Below the pieces are notes generated by a model. It was not told the DNA's origin, ran no database searches, and worked only from the letters and a program-made list of their open reading frames with translations. 64,000 bases of DNA from Vreelandella neptunia (GTDB lineage: Bacteria; Pseudomonadota; Gammaproteobacteria; Pseudomonadales; Halomonadaceae): NCBI RefSeq assembly GCF_022489065.1, contig NZ_JAKVTW010000010.1, positions 62,001-126,000 on the forward strand, given 5' to 3'. The position numbers and the translations under genes are program-made. This document shows, one piece after another, positions 8,561-18,009 of this stretch; position 1 is the stretch's first letter; each line of letters starts with the position of its first letter.

Positions 8561-9541
8561 TTACTCAATCCAGCCCTGTTCACGGTAGTAACGCGCAGCC
8601 CCATCGTGCAACGGTGCGGAAAGCCCTTCGCTTACCATCTCTTCCGGATCAAGGTTCTCGAAGGCCGGATGCAGACGCTTGAAACGATCAAAGTTGTCAA
8701 ACACCGCCTTGACGGTCTGGTAAATCACTTCTTCATCAGCTTCTGCGGTAGTGACAAAGGTCGCTGCCACGCCGAAGGTTTCGACATCTTCGTCATTGCC
8801 GCGATACAGCCCACCTGGAATGACCGAAGCGGCGTAGTAAGGGTATTCATCGACAATGCCCTGAATGTCTTCGTCGTTCAGCGGAATCAGACGAGCATCA
8901 ACGGTGGTGGTCGCTTCCTGGATGGAACCATTAGGGTGACCTACTACATACACCATAGCATCGACGTTATTATCGGATAGTGCCGCTGCTTGCTCGGCCG
9001 CATCTAGCTGAGATGCCAGAGAGAACGTATCTTCAGTCCAGCCCTTGGCTTCCATCACCACTTCCATGGTGTTGCGCTGGCCTGAGCCCGGGTTACCAAT
9101 ATTGACGCGCTTGCCTTCCAAATCATCGAGGGTCTCGATACCTGAGTCAGCCCGTGCCAGCAGGGTCAACGGCTCACCGTGGACACGGAATACCGCCCGT
9201 AGCTCCTCAAAGGGCTCGCCTTCGAAATTACCGGTGCCATTGTAAGCTTGATACTGAACATCGGATTGAGCGACACCCATATCCAATTCGCCGGACTTGA
9301 TCCCATTGATATTGGCAACAGATCCGCCAGTGGAAGGTGCATTACACTTGATACTGGAGTCTTCAAGACGATTAACCAAACGACAGATCGACTGCCCTAC
9401 GACGTAGTAAACGCCGGTTTGGCCACCGGTGCCGATGGTGATGAATTGCTCGTCATCCTGTGCCATTGCCGGTGAGGCGAAGGCAGCGGCGGCAAGTAGC
9501 GCACCGGAGAAAGCAGCGGTAGAAAACGTATGGCGTTTCAT
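8561..9541 (-). CDS. TAXI family TRAP solute-binding protein
   Basis: About 326 residues. The start at 9541 has AAGAGGTG ahead and gives a clear signal peptide (MKRHTFSTAAFSGALLAAAA, cut near SPAMAQ). The longer frame adds 23 unrelated residues. The mature part has the TAXI hallmarks FITIGTGGQTGVYYVVGQSIC, LDDLEGKRVNIGNPGSGQRN and a typical C-terminal LHDGAARYYREQGW. It acts in the periplasm, delivering substrate to the fused permease encoded 157 bases downstream. Confidence 0.93.
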   Translation of the reverse strand: MKRHTFSTAAFSGALLAAAAFASPAMAQDDEQFITIGTGGQTGVYYVVGQSICRLVNRLEDSSIKCNAPSTGGSVANINGIKSGELDMGVAQSDVQYQAYNGTGNFEGEPFEELRAVFRVHGEPLTLLARADSGIETLDDLEGKRVNIGNPGSGQRNTMEVVMEAKGWTEDTFSLASQLDAAEQAAALSDNNVDAMVYVVGHPNGSIQEATTTVDARLIPLNDEDIQGIVDEYPYYAASVIPGGLYRGNDEDVETFGVAATFVTTAEADEEVIYQTVKAVFDNFDRFKRLHPAFENLDPEEMVSEGLSAPLHDGAARYYREQGWIE

Positions 9542-9982
9542 GAACACACCTCTTTGTATTGATGTTATGAGCGTACTTGATGCAATGAGCATCGTGCGTT
9601 TTGGACTCACCTAGTGAACTGTTCCCATAGGCGACCCTGCTCCAAAACGTTTTTAAAGGCTTTCTGTTTCTAAGGCAAACTGTTTCCTAGACAAACAGTT
9701 ACAAGCAGCTGTCGGCTGCCTGCTAATACTACTTTAGCGAAAAAATGAACCTTTAGCGAAGAATATGGCCTGCCGCTAATAAAAGCATACTGGTTGAGAA
9801 GCCGCAGCAGCTACCGCTATTTAAAGCGCATTTCCGCTTCGTAAGATAGCATTTTAGTGGTTAGAAACGTTTAGTAAGCGTTAACCCTATACAGTTTTGG
9901 CATAGGGAATAATGATATTCATTGTTTGCTCGACTAGAGCCGCGTCTTCTGAGCTAGATGTGGCTATCGTTTATCTGGCCAA
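9542..9982. promoter_or_regulatory. 440-base upstream region of the TAXI-TRAP operon with an inverted repeat
   Basis: No gene is visible. It contains a perfect inverted repeat AACTGTTT-N7-AAACAGTT at 9678-9700, about 140 bases before the TAXI start, with a related half (TTTCTGTTTC) just upstream. It could be a regulator site; the regulator is unknown. Confidence 0.4.
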
Positions 9983-11287
9983 TCAAACGTTATAGCCCAG
10001 CACGGTAGGCAGCCACAGCGCGATAGCGGGGAACATGGCGACTAGCGCCAAAGCACAGCCCATCGCCACCACAAACAGCAGCGCCCAGCCAAGTGTCTGC
10101 TCCAAACGAATTTTTGCCACTTCGGTGGTTACCATCAAATTCACGGCTACCGGCGGGGTAAACTGGCCAATGGCAATGTTCATCGCCAATAGAATCCCGA
10201 ACCACACCGGGTTCCACTCAAAGTGCTGCATCACAGGAATCAAGATCGGCATCATGATTAGATAAATCGAGATGGCGTCCAGCAGCATCCCCGCCACAAG
10301 CACCGCCAACATCACCAGTATCAGTAGCAGCACCCCATTGTCTGTCAGGCTAATGATCCACTCGGCTAAATGGCGGAACGTACCCAGCATGGTGCCCGCC
10401 CAGGCAAAAATACCCGCTAGGGCGATAATCAGCATCACCACGCCAGAGATAATCGCCGCTTCTCCAAATAGCTCCCATAAATCTCTTAGTGACAGTTCTC
10501 GAGTTAAAAACAGCCCCACAATCGCACCATAGGCAACGGCCACCACTGCTGCTTCGGTGGGTGTAAACAGCCCTGAGCGTAGCCCGCCCAAAATCAGCAC
10601 CGGGGCAAAAAGTGCCGGTATCGCCTGTTTAAACGTCGTGCGCACACTGAACTGTTCGGCGCCCTCCACCGGTTTGCCACCCTCCCAGCCGTAGCGCTTA
10701 GAGACAATCATGGCAGGTACCAACAGCGCTAAACCTGCCAAAATGCCTGGAAACAGGCCAGCGGCGAACAGCGCACGCAGATCAACCCCAGGCACAACGA
10801 TGGAGTAAAGAATCAGCGCCACAGAGGGCGGAATAAGAATCGCCGTCGAGGCAGAGGCGGCAATCAGCGTGGCCGAAAATGGCTTGGGGTAACCTGCTTT
10901 CGTCATGCTTGGCAGCATCACCATGGCGACGGCCGCCGCATCCGCAGGACCGGAGCCACTCATACCGCCCATAATCATGCATACCAGTACCGCGACCAAC
11001 GCCAACCCACCATGGCGTGGACCAATCAACGCTTGGGCAAAACGCACCAAGCGCAGCGCCACGCCGGAACGCTCAAAGATAAGCCCGGTGAGGATAAACA
11101 GCGGAATCGCAATTAAGGGGTACTTGGCAATACTGTTATAGGTATTGGTGCCCAGGGTCGCGAGCATATCCGGCGACAAACCCAGCACAATGCCGACGGC
11201 CCCGGAGAGCGCCAGCGAAAACGCCACAGGGAGACCCGCAATCAGTAAGCCTGCAAAGGCCAGAATCATCCACACATCAGGGCTCAT
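9983..11287 (-). CDS. TRAP transporter large permease (DctM)
   Basis: 434 residues with about 12 hydrophobic helices; the length is normal for DctM. Typical elements: MGGMSGSGPADAAAVAMVMLPSM, ILIPPSVALILYSI, GLFTPTEAAVVAVAYG, and QFTPPVAVNLMVT near the end. It is the Na+-coupled translocating subunit. Its start overlaps the DctQ gene by 11 bases, indicating translational coupling. The binding protein is encoded upstream, so gene order is P-Q-M. The substrate is unknown. Confidence 0.95.
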   Translation of the reverse strand: MSPDVWMILAFAGLLIAGLPVAFSLALSGAVGIVLGLSPDMLATLGTNTYNSIAKYPLIAIPLFILTGLIFERSGVALRLVRFAQALIGPRHGGLALVAVLVCMIMGGMSGSGPADAAAVAMVMLPSMTKAGYPKPFSATLIAASASTAILIPPSVALILYSIVVPGVDLRALFAAGLFPGILAGLALLVPAMIVSKRYGWEGGKPVEGAEQFSVRTTFKQAIPALFAPVLILGGLRSGLFTPTEAAVVAVAYGAIVGLFLTRELSLRDLWELFGEAAIISGVVMLIIALAGIFAWAGTMLGTFRHLAEWIISLTDNGVLLLILVMLAVLVAGMLLDAISIYLIMMPILIPVMQHFEWNPVWFGILLAMNIAIGQFTPPVAVNLMVTTEVAKIRLEQTLGWALLFVVAMGCALALVAMFPAIALWLPTVLGYNV

Positions 11288-11756
11288 CGGTAAGCCTCCC
11301 CGTCAAACGGTCAGCGGTTTGCTGAAACAAGCGCCATAACATGGCCGCAGACAGCACGGGCAACCAGACTAAATACCACCACTGAGGCAACCCCAACCCC
11401 GGTGAAAGTGACTCCCACTGATGCTCTTGCCAAGCTAGTTGGCCTCCGTACCAAGTGATCAACCCCAGCACGATGGCGCCGCAAAGCGCTTGAAAAAGGA
11501 TCAAGGCACGACGGTACTTAAGCGGCAAGGCACGCTCCAGAAAGCCAATACGGATATGGCGATTGCGTCGCAACGCCACGGAAGCGCCAGCGAAGGTCAG
11601 CACCACTAGCAGAAAGACGGAAAACTCTTCGGTGAACGAAAATGAGCCGCCGGTTAAGTAGCGTGTAATGACATTACCCAGACTAATCAATGAGATAATG
11701 ATTAATGCCAGCGCACCCAGCCAGCGTTCAGGGCGCGCATCAGGAAAGCCTTTCAT
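11277..11756 (-). CDS. TRAP transporter small permease (DctQ)
   Basis: 159 residues with four hydrophobic segments and the family motif around RYLTGGSFSFTEEFSVFLLVVLTFAG, then ALRRNRHIRIGFL. It forms the membrane complex with DctM, whose gene overlaps by 11 bases. The start has GAGG 6 bases ahead. A strong hairpin with a T-run lies between it and the binding-protein gene. Confidence 0.92.
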   Translation of the reverse strand: MKGFPDARPERWLGALALIIISLISLGNVITRYLTGGSFSFTEEFSVFLLVVLTFAGASVALRRNRHIRIGFLERALPLKYRRALILFQALCGAIVLGLITWYGGQLAWQEHQWESLSPGLGLPQWWYLVWLPVLSAAMLWRLFQQTADRLTGRLTDEP

Positions 11757-11770
11757 GGCAGCCTCACAGC

Positions 11771-11800
11771 AAAAAGCTACCGGCCCAAAGGACCGGTAGC
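11771..11800 (-). terminator. attenuator/terminator between dctP and dctQ
   Basis: On the minus strand GCTACCGG and CCGGTAGC form a perfect 8-bp stem with a 9-base loop followed by TTTTT. It lies 21 bases after the dctP-type stop, so part of the transcripts should stop here, giving more binding protein than permease. Confidence 0.8.
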
Positions 11801-11821
11801 GTAAAACATCATAGAAAGCGT

Positions 11822-12832
11822 TTAACGTTCATCAATCGCTGTTTGAGCGGCTTCCACTAACTCTTCACCGATCCGCGGTGCCCATTTTTCATAAACAGAC
11901 TGCGTCGCATCAACAAACGCTTGGTACTGCTCGTCAGAAAGCTCGGTCACCGTCACGCCGCGCTCTTGAATCGCCGCTAATCGCTCGCTCTCTTCTTCAC
12001 GGGTCATGGCGATTTCCCACTCACCGGCTTCCTGTGCGGTTTCACGCAGCATGGTTTGCTGCTCTTCATCCAGCGACTGCCATACCTGCTGGTTGACGGC
12101 AAAAATCAGCGGATCATTCATGTAGTTCCAAAGCGTTAAATGCGCCTGGCCCACCTGATCAATACGCGCCACGTCAAACACCGAAAGCGGGTTTTCCTGG
12201 CCGTCTACCGCGCCGGTCGTCAACGCTGGCTGCGCATCGGTCCAGCTCATTTGAGTGGGATCAGCGCCCAGTGCTGAGAACGTATCCTGGAACAACGGCG
12301 AACCCACCACACGAATCTTCAGACCATCCAAGTCATCCGGCTGGCTGATTGGCCCGCGTGAATTTGAGACCTGACGGAAGCCATTTTCACCCCAGGCCAA
12401 CGGGATAACGCCGCGAGACTCGATCGCTTCAAACACCAACTGACCCGCTTCACCACCGGTGACCGCATCAACGGCGGCTTCATCGGGAATAAAAAACGGT
12501 AAGGAAAACAGGTTGAGCTCCGGCACCTGAGGTGACCAGTTAATCGTCGAGCCTACCGCGGCATCGATCAGCCCAGAACGCATGGCGGAAAACTCACGGG
12601 TTTGGTCGCCGGAGACCAATTGTGAATTGGGGTAAACGCGCAGCGTGAGTTCACCTCCGCTGCGTTCTTCTACTAATTCTGCCCACTTCTCTGCCGCCTG
12701 CCCCCAAGGGAAAGCATCAGACAAAACGGTAGAAACCGAAAGTTCGCGGGCTTGAGCAGAAAGGGAAGCGGAAAGCAGTGCTGCACCGGCCAAGCCGGCA
12801 GTGAAACGAGCCATTGAGCGTGTCAGCGTCAT
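11822..12832 (-). CDS. TRAP solute-binding protein (DctP family)
   Basis: About 336 residues. The start at 12832 has AAAGGA ahead and yields a signal peptide (MTLTRSMARFTAGLAGAALL, cut near LSAQA). The DctP family signatures are present: DAFPWGQAAEKWAELVEERSG, then LPFFIPDEAAVDAV, RQVSNSRGPISQPDDLDGLK and TTGAVDGQENPLSVF. The last segment includes the conserved TRAP-binding Arg region around GLKIRV. It works with the downstream DctQM proteins. The ligand is probably an organic acid, but the exact compound cannot be stated. Confidence 0.94.
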   Translation of the reverse strand: MTLTRSMARFTAGLAGAALLSASLSAQARELSVSTVLSDAFPWGQAAEKWAELVEERSGGELTLRVYPNSQLVSGDQTREFSAMRSGLIDAAVGSTINWSPQVPELNLFSLPFFIPDEAAVDAVTGGEAGQLVFEAIESRGVIPLAWGENGFRQVSNSRGPISQPDDLDGLKIRVVGSPLFQDTFSALGADPTQMSWTDAQPALTTGAVDGQENPLSVFDVARIDQVGQAHLTLWNYMNDPLIFAVNQQVWQSLDEEQQTMLRETAQEAGEWEIAMTREEESERLAAIQERGVTVTELSDEQYQAFVDATQSVYEKWAPRIGEELVEAAQTAIDER

Positions 12833-13112
12833 GGTAGATCCTTTTTTATCGATTTTTATGGTGACGTTATTATGGGGTCTATCACTGGATCGCCTAATCG
12901 GTACTATCTTGATAAGCACTGATTGGCGATAGGCACTCCATTGTAGGTATTCTCCTGCTGAAAGAAAGCCATCCTAAAGGCTATTAACAACCGACTTACG
13001 GTGTGTATCACAGCGGTGTGTAGCTACTAGCACCACGGCCGTAATAGAAACGTAACGTATCCGTGTGGGCCAATCGGTTAAACTAAAACAGTTACCAGTC
13101 AAGGAGTTCCCC
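12833..13112. other. divergent intergenic region, no recognised gene
   Basis: About 280 bases between the TRAP binding-protein gene (minus) and the ParA-like gene (plus). It must contain both promoters. I see no clear palindrome or RNA in it. Confidence 0.4.
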
Positions 13113-13850
13113 ATGCAGATGCTCGCGCTTTACAGTATCAAGGGCGGCGTGGGCAAGACCGCCTCCGCCGTCAATCTCGCCGCCGAAGCGGCACGCGATG
13201 GCAAGCGAGTGTTGCTGTGGGATATAGACCCCCAGGCAGCCACCACCTTCTACCTGCGCAGCAAACCCAAAGTGCGCGGTGGTGGTGTCGACAAATTGGT
13301 CAAGGGCAAGGCCGACCTTGATCGGGCGATTCGCGAGACCGACATTGAGGGGCTCGACCTGCTACCTGCGGCACTGGGATCGCGTGACCTGGAAGCGTCG
13401 ATGGAAGACCGCAAGCCTAGTCGGCTGCGCAAGATCCTCAAGCCGGTGATGGCCAATTACGACTTAGTGATACTCGACTGCCCGCCGAGCCTGTCGGCGC
13501 TCGCCGAGCAGATCTTCTCAAGCGTCGATGCCCTGCTGGTGCCCGTGGTACCGACCACCCTATCGTTGCGCACCCTTGAACAACTGGACAGTCATCTTGA
13601 CGCAGTCGAACAGGCCTGTCCGATCTGGCCGTTCGTAACCCTCGCCGACCGCCGCAAGACCCTACACCGCGAGGTGATGGAGAGTCTCAGCGAACGCTGG
13701 CCCAGGCGCCTCTCAACGACTGTACCCAACGCCAGTGCGATCGAGCGCATGGGTATCGAACGCGCTCCGGTTGGGCAGTTCGCCCGCAGCAGTCCCGGAG
13801 GACGCGCCTACGCAGCGCTGTGGCGAGAGATCGCGCAGCGTATGCAATGA
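13113..13850 (+). CDS. orphan ParA/Soj-like ATPase
   Basis: About 245 residues. The start at 13113 has AAGGAG 8 bases ahead and puts the deviant Walker A KGGVGKT at residues 10-16. DIDPQAATTFYL (A') and VILDCPPSLSALA (Walker B) follow, so it is a complete MinD/ParA-type ATPase. No parB lies beside it and its neighbours are unrelated, so it is unlikely to be the chromosomal parAB partner. Orphan ParAs position other cargoes or act in cell-division and chemotaxis placement. Its partner is unknown. The gene looks somewhat more GC-rich than its neighbours. Confidence 0.85.
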   Translation: MQMLALYSIKGGVGKTASAVNLAAEAARDGKRVLLWDIDPQAATTFYLRSKPKVRGGGVDKLVKGKADLDRAIRETDIEGLDLLPAALGSRDLEASMEDRKPSRLRKILKPVMANYDLVILDCPPSLSALAEQIFSSVDALLVPVVPTTLSLRTLEQLDSHLDAVEQACPIWPFVTLADRRKTLHREVMESLSERWPRRLSTTVPNASAIERMGIERAPVGQFARSSPGGRAYAALWREIAQRMQ

Positions 13851-14024
13851 CCTGGATTTTTCGCTCGTAGGCTTGGCGATGATGACCGAATTTACAACAC
13901 GTCCACACCCAAAAAACAGCAAACTTGTCAGTTAACGGCGACATAACTCAGCACTATCCCATGATTTTACAGACAGCCAAACTGGTACAATGACGCTCGT
14001 TTTCATCTAGCAACGGACATCAAC

Positions 14025-14885
14025 GTGCCTCTACGCGACCTACTGCTCGGCCTGTTTGTTATCGCCATTTGGGCGCTGAATATCATCGTGATCAAGGTTG
14101 GCGTGACGGAACTGCCGCCGCTGTTGATGACCACGCTGCGCTTTATGCTGGTCGCGGCGCTGCTGGTGCCTTTCTACCCTGTCGCACGTGTACAGCTGCC
14201 GTTTTTGCTGCTGCTATCGGTGACCTTCGGTAGTTTGCACTTCGCCTTGCTGTTCATTGGATTAGAGCATGCCGAAGCGGGAACTGGGGCACTGTTGGTG
14301 CAGATGGGCACGCCTTTTGCGACGCTATTGGCTGTGGTGTTTCTGAAGGAGAAACTGGGGCCAAAGCGTATCGCGGGGTTGCTGCTCTCGTTTGCTGGCG
14401 TCATCGTACTGGCCGGAGGGCCAACGCTGCCCTCGCCTCTGCCGCTGAGTATTTTATTGATGAGTGCTCTAGGCTGGGCGGTGTCGCAGCTATTGATTAA
14501 ACGCGGCCCACCCATCGCCCCCTTAGCGTTAGCAGGCTGGGTGGCGCTGTTTGCAGTGCCGCAAGTAGCGCTGGGCTCATGGCTGCTTGAAAGCGGTCAG
14601 TGGCAGGCAATGCAGCAGGCAAGTTGGATAGGCTGGGGGGCGATGATTTACACCGCAGTAATGTCGTCGATTGTTGCTTATGGGATCTGGTATGCGCTGT
14701 TGCGTCGGCATCCGGTCAATCGCGTGGTGCCCATGACGCTGCTCGTTCCGGTATTGGCGGTCGGCCTAGGCGCGCTGTTAATGGACGACAGCCTAGGCTT
14801 TCATAAACTGGTGGGCGGCGGCTTAGTGGTCGCGGGTATCGCTTTGATTGTGCTTAAGTTTCGCCGTAGCCCTCGCGCCGCTTAA
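14025..14885 (+). CDS. EamA/DMT family transporter (RhaT/YedA-like exporter)
   Basis: 286 residues, two EamA repeats and about ten membrane helices. The first repeat starts LLLGLFVIAIWALNIIVIKVG; the second ends with a basic tail after VGGGLVVAGIALIVL. Such proteins usually export amino acids or metabolites. The start codon is GTG with a weak Shine-Dalgarno. The gene converges with the DUF192 gene and their stops overlap by 4 bases, so there is no room for a terminator. Substrate unknown. Confidence 0.9.
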   Translation: MPLRDLLLGLFVIAIWALNIIVIKVGVTELPPLLMTTLRFMLVAALLVPFYPVARVQLPFLLLLSVTFGSLHFALLFIGLEHAEAGTGALLVQMGTPFATLLAVVFLKEKLGPKRIAGLLLSFAGVIVLAGGPTLPSPLPLSILLMSALGWAVSQLLIKRGPPIAPLALAGWVALFAVPQVALGSWLLESGQWQAMQQASWIGWGAMIYTAVMSSIVAYGIWYALLRRHPVNRVVPMTLLVPVLAVGLGALLMDDSLGFHKLVGGGLVVAGIALIVLKFRRSPRAA

Positions 14886-15412
14886 TCTTCGGGCTGGCAG
14901 AAACCGGCTTCATCGGGGATGGAAACACAATCACCCACTTTGATGCCGCGTTCAGCAAAGTAGCCGCCATTGACCTCTAGCGCTGAGTGGTAAGCCGCCC
15001 CTGCCGGGTAAGAGGAGCATTCACTCGGCGAGGTGGACTCACAGGGCTGCATAGTATTAATCGCCACGATACGGCCATTAGCATCGATAAAAGCAATATC
15101 GAGAGGAATCAGCGTGCGATACATCCAAAAAGCATTGTTGGCCGATTGCTCATTCTCAAAGCGAAACAGCATCCCGCTATCTTCGGGCAAGTGTTCGCGT
15201 TCCATCAAGCCACGCTGGCGCTGTGAGACCGTTTCTGCAACTTCAACCTCTAAACGGTGCGGGCCACCCTCGCTATGAATAGCCAACGCCAGCGTCTGCA
15301 TCTTTTCCGCTGCTTGCCCCCAGGCAAACGAGCTGAGTAACGACATCGGCAGCAGCGCCGCCAGCGGAAACAGTAACGATGCTTTAAGCAGCGTGCGACG
15401 CGTGGGATCCAT
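14882..15412 (-). CDS. DUF192 family exported protein
   Basis: 176 residues. The N-terminus PTRRTLLKASLLFPLAALLP looks like a twin-arginine or Sec signal, cut near SFAWGQA. The mature part is a DUF192 domain: VEVAETVSQRQRGLMERE, GMLFRFENEQSANNAFWMYRTLIPLDIAF, and AALEVNGG-like ALEVNGGYFAERGIKVGD. The function of the family is unknown. Four cysteines are present, including CESTSPSEC, which may form disulfides. It begins 2 bases after modC and is therefore the last gene of the modABC transcript. Confidence 0.88.
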   Translation of the reverse strand: MDPTRRTLLKASLLFPLAALLPMSLLSSFAWGQAAEKMQTLALAIHSEGGPHRLEVEVAETVSQRQRGLMEREHLPEDSGMLFRFENEQSANNAFWMYRTLIPLDIAFIDANGRIVAINTMQPCESTSPSECSSYPAGAAYHSALEVNGGYFAERGIKVGDCVSIPDEAGFCQPED

Positions 15413-15414
15413 GC

Positions 15415-16548
15415 TTACTTCCTTTTATCATGCGCATCTGCGCGAACTCGGTGGCCAGGCAGCAGGTGAATGCCTGCTGCCAGCAATGAAACATTCACCA
15501 CTGCACCGCTGGTTAACTGGTTACGCCGTGCGGCATGGGTGGCGATATCGAAACGTAACATATCACCGTGGCCAACGCGTAAGGAAACTGACGTAATGCC
15601 ACCCAGCACCACTACTTCGCTTACCGTGGCAGCCAGCGGATTTTCCCGTTCGCCCTGGGATGGCCGATCACGGCGGTGGAGCACAATATCGGAGGGTGGC
15701 AAATACCAGGCCACAGCTTCACCCAGTGGCAGGTTAGCAAGCCCTTCAGCGACTTCTAACGAGCACTCCCCCCACTGCAATCGCCGCTGGCCCTCCACTT
15801 CCACTACCACGCCTTCAAACAAGTTGTGGCGATCCAGCAGGCGTGCCACCAGCGGCGACGCGGGGCGGCTGAAAAGTGCCTCTGGCGAGTCCTGCTGAAG
15901 GCTTACGCCGTTATGCAGCACACAGATTTGATCAGCAAGCGCGGTGGCCTCTTCCAGGTCGTGAGTCACCAGCACAATGGGGATTTTAATCTGCTGACGA
16001 AGTAGCGCCAGCTCGCGCTGTAAGCGCCGTCGGGTAACTTGATCCACCGCCGAAAAGGGCTCATCGAGTAACAGCACCTGGGGCTCACGCGCTAACGCAC
16101 GCGCCAGTGCTACCCGCTGGCGCTGCCCACCGGAAAGCGCATTGGGATAGCGCTTGCCTAGCCCTTCCAGCCGCACCTTGGCAAGCCACTGTTCTGCCTG
16201 TTCACGGCGCTGGGGTTGGGATAAATGACGTAGCGGTACTTGAATATTCTCCAGCGCCGTAAGGTGGGGGAACAGCGCATAATCTTGAAACACCATTCCC
16301 ACCCGCCGGTGCTGCGGAGAGAGTGAACGCTCACCTTCGGCGTCAAACCAAACATCCCCAGCACAGATTACCTGCCCATGCTGAGGGCGATAAAGCCCGG
16401 CAATGGTGCGCAGCAGCGTGGTTTTTCCACTGCCGGAGGGCCCCACCAGCGCCAGCAGTTCGCCGGGTTGGCAAACAAACTCAGCGGCTAACGGGATCGG
16501 CCCCGTTTGATTGACCGCCACACTTAGCCCTGATGCTAGTGCCGTCAT
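15415..16548 (-). CDS. modC: molybdate ABC transporter ATPase
   Basis: About 377 residues. Walker A GPSGSGKT at 36-43, Q-loop VFQDYALFPHL, signature LSGGQRQRVALARALA, Walker B VLLLDEPFSAVD and switch His in LVTHDLEEA are all present. The C-terminal domain (after about 290) is the Mop/TOBE-type molybdate-binding domain seen in ModC: ATVSEVVVLGGITSVSLRVG. The ATG at 16548 is 7 bases after modB; a longer frame would overlap modB by 38 bases. It energises molybdate import through ModB. A sulfate or tungstate paralogue is less likely given the modAB context. Confidence 0.92.
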   Translation of the reverse strand: MTALASGLSVAVNQTGPIPLAAEFVCQPGELLALVGPSGSGKTTLLRTIAGLYRPQHGQVICAGDVWFDAEGERSLSPQHRRVGMVFQDYALFPHLTALENIQVPLRHLSQPQRREQAEQWLAKVRLEGLGKRYPNALSGGQRQRVALARALAREPQVLLLDEPFSAVDQVTRRRLQRELALLRQQIKIPIVLVTHDLEEATALADQICVLHNGVSLQQDSPEALFSRPASPLVARLLDRHNLFEGVVVEVEGQRRLQWGECSLEVAEGLANLPLGEAVAWYLPPSDIVLHRRDRPSQGERENPLAATVSEVVVLGGITSVSLRVGHGDMLRFDIATHAARRNQLTSGAVVNVSLLAAGIHLLPGHRVRADAHDKRK

Positions 16549-16555
16549 AGACGAA

Positions 16556-17224
16556 TCAGCCACGTGCCCACCGCCTGCGCCCGGCCAGCCCATACACCAG
16601 TCCTAAGGTAATAAAGGATACCAACAGTAACAGCGCCGACATCTGCGCTGCGCCCTGTTCGTCAAAGGCTTGAACGCGGTCATAAATCGCAATGGCGAGG
16701 GTGCGGGTTTCACCGTCAATCGCGCCGCCGACCATTAAGATGACACCGAATTCGCCCAACGTATGGGCAAACGTTAGCGCTGCTGCGGACATAATCCCTG
16801 GCCAGACCAGCGGTAGCTCAATGCGCAGCAGTGTTTGCCAGGGGCTCAAGCCGCTGCACCAGGCCGCTTCGCGTAGGTTGTGAGGCACATGCTCAAAGGC
16901 GCGCTGAATGGGCTGTACAGCAAAGGGCAGATTGGCAATAAGTGAGGCTATTAAGATGCCGTTAAAGGTGAAGTTAAGGCCACTGCCGGTCATCTCTGCC
17001 CAAAACGACCCTATCGGCGCGTCGCGGCCAAAACTGAGCAGGAGATAAAAGCCTAATACGGTAGGTGGCAATACCAGCGGCAGCGCTACAAGCGCTTCGC
17101 ATAAGCCTTTACCGCGAAAACGTGCGTAGGCGAGTGACCGGCCAAGCCAGATAGCAATAGGGATAAGCATTAAACAGGTAAACGCGGCAAGCCTTAGCGA
17201 AACCGACAGCGCTGACCAGTCCAT
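16556..17224 (-). CDS. modB: molybdate ABC transporter permease
   Basis: 222 residues with five to six helices and the binding-protein-dependent permease (EAA) loop: HVPHNLREAAWCSGLSPWQT, then LPLVWPGIMSAAALTFAHTL and GEFGVILMVGG. Length and sequence fit ModB. The ATG overlaps the modA stop by one base (TAATG), so the two are translationally coupled. Confidence 0.93.
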   Translation of the reverse strand: MDWSALSVSLRLAAFTCLMLIPIAIWLGRSLAYARFRGKGLCEALVALPLVLPPTVLGFYLLLSFGRDAPIGSFWAEMTGSGLNFTFNGILIASLIANLPFAVQPIQRAFEHVPHNLREAAWCSGLSPWQTLLRIELPLVWPGIMSAAALTFAHTLGEFGVILMVGGAIDGETRTLAIAIYDRVQAFDEQGAAQMSALLLLVSFITLGLVYGLAGRRRWARG

Positions 17225-18009
17225 TATTCGACGCTAAACCCATAGGTGCTCAAAATGGACTGCCCTTCGTCTTGCTGTAGCCAGTGATAGAAATCGCTGG
17301 CGACGTCGCCCGCCTGGTTAGTCAACACCATGCGCTGGCGAAGCGGGCTGTGCCAGCCCTCAGGGATAAGTACGTACTCACTTCGCTCACTGAGTGCAGG
17401 CGCCAAGGCTAAGGAGTAAGCCACCAAGCCACCGCGGGCATCATCAGAAAGGGCAAACTGCGCCGCCTGGGAAACGTTTTCGCCCAGCACTCGCAGCGGC
17501 TCGGTTTGGTCCCACAGCCCGACATGCTCAAGGGCTTGCTGCGCGGCGACCCCGTAAGGTGCGTGCTCAGGATTAGCCAGAGCGATACGTTCAGTGGTGC
17601 CGCTTGCGTGGTTTTCCAGTGCGTCTTGTAATGCAGAAAGCGGCGCATTCTCGCTGGGCAAATCGTCGCGCCCGGCACGCTGCAGCCACACTAACCGGCC
17701 AATGGCGTAAATGACGCCCTCATCCCTGGTGTGGCCCTCTTCGTAAAGCGCTTCAACGTAGCGTTCGTCGGCAGAGAGATAGAGCTCAAAGGGCGCACCT
17801 TGGGCAATTTGACGGCGAAAATTGCCCGAGGAGCCAAAGTTGAGCCGCAAGGAGTGTCCGGTTTCCTGCTGAAACCGCTCGGCGGCTTCAGTCAGTGCAA
17901 ACTGTAGATCCGAAGCAGCTGCCACAATAGGTGCCCCCGCCATAGCGGGGGCACTTGTTAGTAGCAGGCAGGCTAACAGCAGCCAATGCGCTAATTTAGC
18001 TTTTAGCAT
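17224..18009 (-). CDS. modA: periplasmic molybdate-binding protein
   Basis: 261 residues with a signal peptide ([20 protein letters not shown]). The ligand-site regions of ModA are recognisable: [42 protein letters not shown], and [16 protein letters not shown]. It binds molybdate in the periplasm for ModBC. The gene begins inside the last codons of pyruvate kinase (14-base overlap), an unusual coupling of a core glycolytic gene to a metal-oxyanion importer. Confidence 0.92.
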   Translation of the reverse strand: MLKAKLAHWLLLACLLLTSAPAMAGAPIVAAASDLQFALTEAAERFQQETGHSLRLNFGSSGNFRRQIAQGAPFELYLSADERYVEALYEEGHTRDEGVIYAIGRLVWLQRAGRDDLPSENAPLSALQDALENHASGTTERIALANPEHAPYGVAAQQALEHVGLWDQTEPLRVLGENVSQAAQFALSDDARGGLVAYSLALAPALSERSEYVLIPEGWHSPLRQRMVLTNQAGDVASDFYHWLQQDEGQSILSTYGFSVE

